Source: Siderastrea radians
Lineage: Eukaryota > Cnidaria > Anthozoa > Scleractinia > Rhizangiidae
DNA: 64,000 nucleotides
Assembly: GCA_964017195.1 (NCBI GenBank)
Contig: OZ024891.1
Location: 7,403,994 to 7,467,993 of the forward strand
Reading direction: 5' to 3'
Shown: one piece after another, positions 42,665 through 53,700 of the stretch
Layout of the letters: each line of letters opens with the position of its first letter
How positions within the stretch are numbered: the stretch's first letter is position 1
Made by a program: the position numbers and the translations under genes
Notes under the pieces: model-generated
Database searches by the model: none
The model's input: the letters and a program-made list of their open reading frames with translations, nothing else
Told to the model about the DNA's origin: nothing

Positions 42665-44455
42665 TCGTTCCTAGTGCTTAACTCTTCAGTCGTGGAGAAG
42701 ACTGTCTCGCGCTTTAATTTAGAACAAATCTTCCCCTTTTACCGCCTGAAAGAAAATTTGCTCCAAATAAATTTCAAAAGAAAAGAAACGTGGCCGTCAA
42801 AACTAAAAAATCCCTGGGAAATGGCCGCCATCAGTTTTGAAAAGCGCCTGCTCAACTAACATTTGAGAGAATTCAAAAGAATTCCTCTGAGGCCTGTGTT
42901 TACTTAAACTTGGCCATGAATTCTTTTGAAATCCCTCTTGTGTTTTCATCATTCTCAGGTTGTTACCGCGCAAGCCGTTTTCTTTGGTGGTTTCCTATGC
43001 CTCTAAGACTTTAGAAACTGTGGGCTCTTTGGTCGGCAGAAATAGCTGTTGAAAGACCGCTGATTAGCTAAAGCGGACCATTCTGCATTCGATGTAGTAA
43101 AACCTCTTAAGTTAAATGAGGTCAACGGCTTTTTGAACAGAATTCTTATTACTACATCCTAATGCCAGGTGACGGAAGAAAAGTAGTATGGGTAGCTGTA
43201 AGTCGTTTGTGATTCGGCTGTAATTTCACAGCTGTCACTGCCATAGGATGGTGATGAGTAAAAGTAGCATATTTTCTGTAGGGGTGAGCCATTGCCAAGT
43301 TTGGTAAACTTGTTAATCATTTGGCAAAAGGTCTTGGTAGCAGGAGAGAAAATGCTACAACAAAGCTATTTATATGCAATGGTGATTTTCCTTGAACTGA
43401 GGATGGCATCAGGGATGCCGAGACATATATTCTTTTAAACTTAAAAGTGTTGTGCTTTATCTTAAAATCATAACTTGTTAATCGATTACCCATGTCACCT
43501 AAAGGTCTTTTTGCGGCGCATTCCAACAACGTTAATTGAAATATATATAGCTGTATAAACCCTATCTCCATTTAGGCCCTTGAACCAATATAGTGTAGCT
43601 TCCAACGGAGACATTCCTTGGGCTCGTCAAAAACAAATTGCTAACCTTTCAAACGTGGTATAAGATGTCATAAAGTGTCTCAACACAGAATAGTCAGTTC
43701 TCACTCCGGTTAACGTTGCCGGCTGTTACGACACTGTATCAACAGGTTACAAAGCCTGGCTATATGTGCACGTGGTTCTCACGTGATTAACCACACTAAT
43801 CAAATTCACCACTCGACTTTAAGTGAACCAAATTAGCATTGTTCCGTGATCTTTGCCCAACGTTTACTTGTAACGGACAATTTGAGTTACGGCATTCGAC
43901 GAGTTATTTTTTAACGTTTTCGTTTCTGGGAAAAAAACTGCTTTTCGTGCATAGACTGCGTCCTTCGTTCTTCTTAATACTTTTTAGTTCCGCAGCCACT
44001 ATGAGAGAGAGAATTAAGGACAGCTATTAGTCATTTCTATATGTGGCTACAAATTACAGACATACGGTCCACTGACTTCTGAAATTGAAAGTGCTTTTTG
44101 TTGATATTCAATTTGTTCATGCAAACTGCTTCCATCATTTTTTGATTTACTTCCCCATCAGCATCGCTTGATGGCTGCTGTTCTTTAACCGGGCGATTTT
44201 CTGAAGTATTAGCAAAAGTTTCAACCACAAAAACAAAGCTCTGAAAGGAAGCGTAGAAATGAAAAACACGTTAATAGCTAGCTATAGGCAAAATAGGAAT
44301 CAACACACCCTGAGGCCAAGATGTGCTGTTATACAGTAGTATTATGAAAAGGCAAGAGAATGGTAGCAAAACTAGTCTTAATGAGTACTACAAGAAACAC
44401 TGAAGTCGCTCTCTTATATTGGATGGGTTTCAAGGGATCTTAATTCTTGGTAAAC
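42665..44455. repeat. About 2-kb tandem repeat, unit 2
   Basis: Second copy of the unit at 40715, with scattered substitutions and an extra segment near 43320-43560. Confidence 0.75.
44037..44240 (-). other. Conserved open frame in the 2-kb repeat (copy 2)
   Basis: Same acceptor-led frame as at 42038-42253, open to a stop at 44037, with NRPVKEQQPSSDADGEVNQK. See that entry. Confidence 0.3.
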
Positions 44456-44464
44456 CACTTTATT

Positions 44465-45215
44465 TCCGTTTCCGAGAAAAATATTGCTTTCGTGCATAGA
44501 CTGCGTCCTTGGTTCTTCTTAATATTTTTTAGTTCCGCAGCCACTATATATATGAGAGAGAGAATTTAAGGACGGCTATTAGTCATTTCTGTATGTGGCT
44601 ACAAATTACAGACATACGGTCTACTGACTTCTTCTGAAAGTGCTTTTTGCTGATATTCAATTCGTTTATGCGAACTGCTTCTATCATTCTTTTTTTTATT
44701 TACTTCTCCGTGAGAATCCTTTAGTGACTGCCGTTCTTTAACCAGGCGATTTTCTGAAGTATTAGCAAAAGTTTCAATTACAAAACCAAAGCTCTGAAAG
44801 GAAGCGTCGAAATGAAAACACTTTTATTAATAGCTAGCCAAAATAGCAATTATGACACCCTGAGGCTAAGATGTGCTGTTATACAGCGGTATTATGAAAA
44901 GGCAAGAGAATGGTAGCAAAACTAGTCTCAGTCAATGAGTACTAAAAGAAACACTGAAGTCGCTCTCTTATATTGGATGGGTTTCAAGGGATCTTAATTC
45001 TTGGTAAACCATTTTATAAGTTCATTGCCATATCAAACGATCAAGTGCAATTAGTTGTGTCATGCGACAGGTAATGAGCTATTAATTTACGCTACCGCTT
45101 AATGTTGAATCTTTACGTTTCCTTAATCCTTTCACTTTAAGCGTCAAGTCTTTAATGACTTTAATGAAGTTTATTATAAAAACTGGTTCTGACTCGTTAG
45201 GTCTATGGATGCAAT
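44465..45215. repeat. About 2-kb tandem repeat, partial unit 3
   Basis: Matches only the part corresponding to about 41925-42650. It stops shortly before the duplicated receptor exons begin at 45343. Confidence 0.7.
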
Positions 45216-45342
45216 TTTCAAGGTGACCATGGTGGATGCCGCCTCCCCCCTCCCCCGTAAAGTTTTTCGTCTTTTTTTCCAAGATGATTTTTTAATAGCA
45301 ACTGCCGCTTTCAGTAACTGTACGATTATTCCTTAGACACAT

Positions 45343-45383
45343 TTTCTAATGTCAATCTGCTCACCGCGCAACTGGGTGTTCAG
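45343..45383 (+). pseudogene. Fragment of receptor exon 5 at the duplication junction
   Basis: Only the last 41 bases of exon 5 (encoding SNVNLLTAQLGVQ) are present, joined to unrelated sequence on the left and followed by the normal exon 5 donor region. It marks the breakpoint of block B. Confidence 0.8.
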
Positions 45384-45500
45384 GTAATAACCACTAACTT
45401 TTACCTTCTGAAACTTTCACTCACAGAAAGCAAAGAGCAACCAAAACCATAGTAGTAACTACTGCGCAATGCTTTTCCTTTAAATAGCCACAACGCCCAC

Positions 45501-45905
45501 GGACTCTAAAGTTAAAACCACCTTGCACAGCTTAACAAACAGCACCACAGGAAAGTACTGCTCAGTAGCTTTCATTTGAATGGTCATACTTTTGGATTTC
45601 ATCCACAGACTCAAAAGTAAGAATCACCTTGTACAGGATAATAAACAGCACCACGGGAAAGTACTGCTCAGTAGCTTTCATTTGAGTGGTGGCACTTCAG
45701 AATTTAATCTACAGACTCGAAAGTTAGAACCACCTTGTACATCGTAATAAACAGCACCACAGGAAAGTACTGCTTGTTCAACAGCTTTCATTTGAGTGGT
45801 GGCACTTCAGAATTTAATCTACAGAGTCAAGTTAGAACTAACTTGTGCAGTATGACAAACATTATCACAGTAAAGTACTTCTCACCAGCGTTCATCTGAA
45901 TGGTC
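45501..45905. repeat. Minisatellite array, block B
   Basis: Duplicate of the 110-bp unit array at 27737, again about four units. Confidence 0.8.
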
Positions 45906-46019
45906 ACGCTCTCCTCTCAGGTATTGCTTCTCAAGATAGGCAAACTGTAACATATATCTTTGCTTGTCTTTGTACGTGACGGCTGAATGTGTTTTATAAG
46001 CATCTCCTTTCTTTCGCAG

Positions 46020-46223
46020 GTCTTGGTTCCAGTTTATATTCCAGACTCCCTCACGGCTACCGAATCGGACCACGTGATCATAGGCATCAGTATCGATCAA
46101 AACCAGGATTTAAACAACGCCGAGTTCAGAAATGGCCTGGCCAACAAACTTGTCACATTGTATGTGGATGCCAAAGGAAGGAAGAATGCGCGAAGGAAGA
46201 GAAGTGGCAGTACCAGTGCAACT
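46020..46223 (+). CDS. Extra copy of exon 6 (block B)
   Basis: Open, with intact CTTTCGCAG acceptor and GTATGT donor. It carries Val, Ser, Ser and Gly where the first copy has Ala, Thr, His and Asp, exactly as in the copy at 49156. Confidence 0.7.
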
Positions 46224-46663
46224 GTATGTAATTAATTTTATCGACAGATTGAAAAGTTAGAGCCACCGTGTACAGCATAACTAACAACACCACAGGAAAG
46301 TACTGCTCAGAAGCTTTCATTTGAATGGTCACACTTTGGGATTCCATCCACAGACTCAGAAGTAAGAACCACCTTGTACAGTGTAGTTAACAACACCACA
46401 GGAAAGTACTGCTCAGTAGCTTTCATTTGAATGGTCATACTTTAGGATTTGATCCACAGACTCAAAAGTTAGCCCCCCCTCCCTTGTACAGCTTAACAAA
46501 AAGCACCACAGGAAAGTACTGCTCAGTAGCTTGACGTGAAAACGTTTGTTAGTATAATAAACCTGAGGAATTCCTTCTCAGACCCTAAGTAAAGACCAGT
46601 TGTCGAAACTTAAGGTTTAAGTCCTGTCATGAACCAGGTAACGTGTTATTCACTTTCTTGCAG

Positions 46664-46822
46664 ATTGTAGACATTGTCAGGAAAGCGGACTCAGCAGCTT
46701 CAGAAGCAGATGTGACGTTTTTCGTGTTTGACTCCGGTGCTGTGGTAAACGGTACTTATGTAGCGTCTGTTATGAATCGACTATCTACGGGGGAGATGAC
46801 AACATTGACAATGCCATACGCG
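46664..46822 (+). CDS. Extra copy of exon 7 (block B)
   Basis: Open and phase 0, with intact splice sites. It differs from the copy at 49695 by Thr to Ala (RKADS). Whether it is used in a transcript is unknown. Confidence 0.7.
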
Positions 46823-47533
46823 GTAAGGTTTTCTCCATAACCATTTACTAGGCCTTACAAGACTTTCCTTATCTCTCAGAGAATAAGTTGAAAGTTAAAG
46901 TTCTCGCTCTTTTAACCACGTGCTCTTATAGAATTCGAACCTACTCAAAGAAACTCCTGTTTGCGTTTATTCGCCTACTATTATGGTTCCTCGCGATTGG
47001 TATGCACTCTCATTAAATCTGACTCCGAGATTGAACTCTAGCCAACGTTCATCTGCTTTTTATTACTGCACTAGTGTAGTATCTTTGAACACAACTGGTC
47101 CTTTATTTTTTTGTTTTTCATTAACCCATTAAGCCCTAACAGTGACAAAAATGAAATTTCTCTTTTCATCGTCGCTACTTGTTCAAACATTCAAATGATG
47201 ATAAAATAGGAAGTGATCACCAAGGATAAGATGTCTTGATATTTAGACAAATTCTCCATCCTAGTTCCGTAAGAAATGTATGGAGAACAGTAAAGAGAAT
47301 ATGCATTTTCATATCAGGGCTGAAAAGGTTAATGTTAATGCGACTTTTAGTTTTTAGTGTTCCTAAAAATAGCTGACAGGGGGGACTTAATACAGATGCA
47401 GCTTTTGATGTCAGACTATCTCTTTCAAGAGGTGAAGACAATGTTTTCTTGTCCTACCCTCTTTTAGATTGATTCTACGAGCGGCTAGCTTTAGGTTAAT
47501 CATTAACATAGATAACGTTTAAATATTACTTAG

Positions 47534-47731
47534 GTTGTCTCCATGCCACGACCCTTGGTAAATCCAACCACTCAACCAGTTGCACAGGACTATCTGGTGT
47601 CACTTATTATTCAAGATTCTGCTGGTAGCAACATCTCTATTCCAGCAAACAAAGCGAAGCTCGAAAGCAGTCTGGCATCGTATTACAAGGGCAAGAAAAA
47701 TCTCCCTTCATCAACCACTGTAACAGCCACC
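47534..47731 (+). CDS. Second copy exon 4
   Basis: Same 198 bases and borders as 26614-26811. Five residue changes, including ARG to AGS and the final Met to Thr. Confidence 0.75.
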
Positions 47732-50700
47732 GTAAGTGTTGTATTATTGTACTGCTGTTGCGAAGCGCGTCCACGTAGTAATGAAGCGTATCATATATTG
47801 ACCTTGCGATGTGAGGATCGTTGGTTCAAATGAACTTCGGGCCTTCCTTGGAAATCTTCACTGATATTCGGAATTTAGGGCAATCATTGAATGTTTTATG
47901 AAAATGATCGGAGGAGAACATTTTCGGACAACTTCTGAAAATGGTTGGAAATGTTTCGAAACTTGACATATCTGCTGCTGTGAACGGTGTAACAGTATAA
48001 AGCGATCTGGCGATCAATCATTCCAGAGTTGGTAGCACCCCTCATTTTACCTTCCGTGACAGGAAACTGCTTCAATAGTCTCTCTCCACTCACGTGTTTA
48101 ATTGCGTACCCGTAAAAACTTCGGAAAGCCCTGGAAAAATACTTGAGTTTGGGTGCAACCGACGAAAGAGTAGCTTCCCATCCAAGGGGACAAGAAACGC
48201 TCGCTGTCGCACAGAAACCGGAGTTAAAGGGGTGGTCTTCCTGATCGGCCTCACAGCTCGTGGACAACTTTGCCTTGCCTTGCCAATGCTGAATCACTTT
48301 GCACGGCAAAGACAAGAAAACACGAATAATACACTGTATGTACTTATCACAGTGCTTTGGTTTTTGTTTTAGATTCAAACCATCCTGCACGAACCAAACG
48401 AACAAGCCTATCTTGAATTTTACGTCACCGTTGACAGCAAGGAAGTGAATAGAACTGATGTTGTGGAAACTTTCAGAGTTTCTAATGTCAATCTGCTCAC
48501 CGCGCAACTGGGTGTTCAGGTAATAACCACTAACTTTTACCTTCTGAAACTTTCACTCACAGAAAGCAAAGAGCAACCAAAACCATAGTAGTAACTACTG
48601 CGCAATGCTTTTCCTTTAAATAGCCACAACGCCCACGGACTCTAAAGTTAAAACCACCTTGCACAGCTTAACAAACAGCACCACAGGAAAGTACTGCTCA
48701 GTAGCTTTCATTTGAATGGTCATACTTTTGGATTTCATCCACAGACTCAAAAGTTAGAACCAACTTGTACAGCATAATAAACAGCACCACGGGAAAGTAC
48801 TGCTCAGTAGCTTTCATTTGAGTGGTGGCACTTCAGAATTTAATCTACAGACTCGAAAGTTAGAACCACCTTGTACATCGTAATAAACAGCACCACAGGA
48901 AAGTACTGCTTGTTCAACAGCTTTCATTTGAGTGGTGGCACTTCAGAATTTAATCTACAGAGTCAAGTTAGAACTAACTTGTGCAGTATGACAAACATTA
49001 TCACAGTAAAGTACTTCTCACCAGCGTTCATCTGAATGGTCACGCTCTCCTCTCAGGTATTGCTTCTCAAGATAGGCAAACTGTAACATATATCTTTGCT
49101 TGTCTTTGTACGTGACGGCTGAATGTGTTTTATAAGCATCTCCTTTCTTTCGCAGGTCTTGGTTCCAGTTTATATTCCAGACTCCCTCACGGCTACCGAA
49201 TCGGACCACGTGATCATAGGCATCAGTATCGATCAAAACCAGGATTTAAACAACGCCGAGTTCAGAAATGGCCTGGCCAACAAACTTGTCACATTGTATG
49301 TGGATGCCAAAGGAAGGAAGAATGCGCGAAGGAAGAGAAGTGGCAGTACCAGTGCAACTGTATGTAATTAATTTTATCGACAGATTGAAAAGTTAGAGCC
49401 ACCGTGTACAGCATAACTAACAACACCACAGGAAAGTACTGCTCAGTAGCTTTCATTTGAATGGTCATACTTTAGGATTTGATCCACAGACTCAAAAGTT
49501 AGCCCCCCCTCCCTTGTACAGCTTAACAAAAAGCACCACAGGAAAGTACTGCTCAGTAGCTTGACGTGAAAACGTTTGTTAGTATAATAAACCTGAGGAA
49601 TTCCTTCTCAGACCCTAAGTAAAGACCAAGTTGTCGAAACTTAAGGTTTAAGTCCTGTCATGAACCAGGTAACGTGTTATTCACTTTCTTGCAGATTGTA
49701 GACATTGTCAGGAAAACGGACTCAGCAGCTTCAGAAGCAGATGTGACGTTTTTCGTGTTTGACTCCGGTGCTGTGGTAAACGGTACTTATGTAGCGTCTG
49801 TTATGAATCGACTATCTACAGGGGAGATGACAACATTGACAATGCCATACGCGGTAAGGTTTTCTCCATAACCATTTACTAGGCCTTACAAGACTTTCCT
49901 TATCTCGCAGAGAATAAGTTGAAAGTTAAAGTTCTCGCTCTTTTAACCACGTGCTCTTATAGAATTCGAACCTACTCAAAGAAACTCCTGTTTGCGTTTA
50001 TTCGCCTACTATTATGATTCCTCGCGATTCGTATGTACTCTCATTAAATCTGACTCCGAGATTGAACTCTAGCCAACTTTTATCTGCTTTTTATTACTTC
50101 AATAGTGTTGTATCTTATGTACAGAACTGGTCCTTTATTTTTTTGTTTTTCAGTAACTCTTTAAACCCTAACAGTGACAAAAATGAAATTTCTCTTTTCA
50201 TCGTCACTACTTGTTCAAACATTCAAATGATGATAAAATAGGAAGTGATCACCAAGGATAAGATGTCTTGATATTTAGACAAATTCTCCTTACTAGTTCC
50301 GTAAGAAATGTATGGAGAACAGTAAAGAGAATATGCATTTTCATATCAGGACTGAAAAGGTTAATGTTAATGTGACTTTTGGTTTTTAGTGTTCCTAAAA
50401 TAGCTGACATAGTTCTTTTAAGCGCCGTGTTTATTCACTCCTTTCTGTTTGTAGGTTCTTTCAGCACCAAGGGCAGCGTTTGTACCGACAAGGCCAACCG
50501 AAGTACCTCCTACAGTGGCCGCGACCCCGATCAAGTGGTGGATTATTCCAGCGGTTATATGCCCTATTTTACTGATCATCGTGATTATACTACTTATTTA
50601 CTGGCGCTGGAAGAAAGGCGCGCCAAAGACTAAGGTGGAGCCGGACACGATAAGGATGTTAGAGACCAATACAAGAAGGGTAATGAAAGGAATATGTCAG

Positions 50701-53700
50701 AACAAACCTTACAGACACCTCCATACTACAGACACATGCATATATAGCTTATTACGGAAATAATTTTTCTTGCTCAGCAGGAAGTGCGTCCAGTTTAATT
50801 TCAAAATTGGTCGGAGATCTACCATCTTGCCTTTTTCTCACTCGATACTGAATCTACCGACATACATGACATATGAGGTGTTTCACAGTCCGTTACAGGG
50901 ACTTTTCAAATATTACTTCCATTCTTGACTACTTTCCACGTTAAGGGGCCGTTTACATGAGAGAGGGTGTCCCTAGGTATTAGGGTTACCCTAGGTAGTA
51001 GAGTTTCCCTTCTCCTTTGTATTACGCAGTTCGTTTTACATGCGACGCAGGGTGCCCCTAGCGGGTAGGGACAAGTTTTTTTACATAAGCCCATGTAAAA
51101 CCAAAAAGTAGGGCTAGCCTTAGGGGGCAGGGCTATGTTTCGTTGTTTTCAAATTACCGCTGGCCACGCCTAGAGGCGCCAAATTCGAGCATGGCTTCGA
51201 ACTCTTCAATCTCAAGCTACAAACCTGGAGAATATTTTCGGAGATTTCAACTCCAAATAATGACTGAAAGTCAACCTGAAGGTTCAGAAACGACGTGGGA
51301 TGTAATGCAGGAAGATCTGATCGAGGAAAGTGCTTTCCAGGTCGAAGAAACCGACCAATACACCCAGAGAGCGAGCACAAAACAAACGAAAAGCACCGGC
51401 AAGCCAAAATAAAAGCAACAAGAAGGCGAAGAAGGTTTCTTGATCAACCGAGAAAGTGGAAGTTTTGTTAACTTTTTTTTTTTTAATAAACAAGTCTTAC
51501 AACTTAAGTTAGCACACTGCAGCTCTCTAGTTTAGCTTTTTAAAAAAAATTGTTTAAAAAAAATTTTTTTAAAGTTTTTTAAATTTTTCTTTTTAATTGC
51601 CCTTAGTTTAGCCCCCCGAGGTAGGGACAATTCAGCTCATGTAAAATGGCGCTATCTCTTGACCCTGCTAGTGAGGGTGCCCCTACCATGTTCGAACTTC
51701 TTCTTCTTCTTCTTCTTCCTCGGATAACCCACCTCCTCCTTAATGAAGATTCTCGTGAGCATCAGTGCAGGTGCTATCAGGTGCTATCAGTTGCATGTAG
51801 AACGACGGTATCTTCAACTCTAGTAGGTAGAGTGCCCCTAGGGAATAGGGGCACCCTCTTTCCATGTAAACGGGCCCTAAGTCAAGTCAGAAGAGTCTCG
51901 GTATTTGAGGAGGCTGCTGGAGGTTAACAGCCTTGACTTTTTGTTCACTGCTGGAAGCCGATTTCACTGCTGTAACTTTTGCTCCCTACTTACAGCCCAT
52001 TTCATTGCTGTATGAAGACCCAGGTTTTTTAAACATGATTCGCCTGTTGTGATTTGTTCGTCACAAAACGGTGAAGAAAGTTTGCAGATCTTCTTCTTCT
52101 TCTTTATGACTGTTTATATTCTAAGAAGTTAGTATTTATTCTGGTGACTCGTTCAGTGGGGAAATTCTCGTCACCGTTACCATTAGTAAATCGTGTTTGA
52201 AAAATCTTGGTCTGCATAGTGGAATGAAGACGGCTGTAAGATTGCGCACTATTTTAAGGATTCTAACTAACAAGTTAACTAACAATATAACTAACAAGTT
52301 CTTAACTGTTATATTAATTTTTCAGACCCCTCCTGTGCGTGGTTCTGACGTAGTTCGGTACACGGAGCCGGGAGTGACAGCCATGAAGACAACAGCATTC
52401 ACCTCTGGTCCCGTCTCCCTAGTGCACGAAGATGAGGACGAAAGCGAGAAACCAGCGAGACGCGGGCGCGAGACGTCCCTCCGAAGGAAAGTCGGAAAAC
52501 CTCCAGTACAGAAATTACCCACCAGAGAACAGAGACTGTAAGTATGATTGGAAAATTGTCGGGTACATTATTCTCATTACGGACGCGCTTTTTGCAAAGG
52601 TTTATTTTCGCGATTTTAAAAAAAGATGAGAGCTCAAGCAAGAGTAAGCAAGAGTAAGGCAAAAATACTTCTATTATCTTGAGTCTTGGAACAATAAAAT
52701 TATTCGTCTCTCTCCTGATTATTCCGCGGTTGAAAAAGGTCAAATAAATTACGTTTCGGGCTGTTTCACTCTCTTTCCTCAGGTTGTAAAAAAAAACAAA
52801 AAAAAACAAACAAACAAACAATGTGGCAGACCAATGTATGAGCGACACTATTTGAGTCTTGGTATTAGGAATGCTTCCAAACTACTCGTGGAAGAAATTT
52901 TTAACATGAATCTTCTATCTCCTTACCATCGTTTGTAAATTTGTGGCGTAATATTACAGATGGTATAGGTGATCGATTGTCAACTCTGTACACTAAAGAC
53001 TCCCCCATAGCTAAATGGTAGAGCATACAACAGGCACCTGGAAGTTCATGTGTTTGACTCCTGTTGGGAAGACTCCGAGGAAGCTGACTTGAGAAGGCCT
53101 CTTCATTTATTTGATATCATAGAACTTAGAATTTCACTTATCGTAAATCGTATGAACGTTGGGAAGTAACCCTTGCCCCGTCTGTATTCCTTGCCAGGAC
53201 GAATCCTGCCTACGAAGAAGAGGAGGAGGGGGAGGAGGAGGAAGAAGACGAAAGCGTGGTATCCGTGACGCCTACAGGAAGTACGGTGGGTTTAATACAA
53301 TCAAAATCTACACCGAAACCTCCATCAACGACTAAGAGAACTCCCGCCGCGCCACAGAGGGCCCAAGAGCCACAGAGACACCGGGAACTTTCGGACGAGG
53401 AAACTGAGGAAGAAAGCGAGATTTCCGGTGAAGAAACTGAGACTGAACCTGAGAGTGTAGCACCACCACCACAGGTAGCGATAAAGAACCTTAAACAGTT
53501 ACAAATTGCAACTCGAACTGGGTTTAGTTGACCTACGTTAAAACTTTTCCTCTTAAGAAGTAGAATTTAAAAAAGAACGCCGCCCCTCCCCTCCCCTCCC
53601 CTCCCCTCCCCTCCCCTCCCCTCCCCTCCCCTCCCCGCCCCGCCCCGCCCCGCCAACCGAAAAAAAACCCTTCCCGAAAGAAGCTTCAAGTTGGAGAGGG

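Larger units (their letters stand above)
45343..47378 (+). repeat. Duplicated block B (exon 5 end to exon 7 and part of intron 7)
   Basis: The block matches 48479-50409 more closely than the first gene copy. It shares the exon 6 residue changes and the absence of both MITEs. It ends at AGCTGACA (47378), where sequence jumps to the middle of intron 3 of the gene. Confidence 0.85.

Noticed and set aside
40715..44455. Reading the 2-kb repeats as LTRs of a retrotransposon
   Set aside because: Unit 2 follows unit 1 directly with no internal gag/pol region, and no primer-binding site or TG...CA ends were seen.
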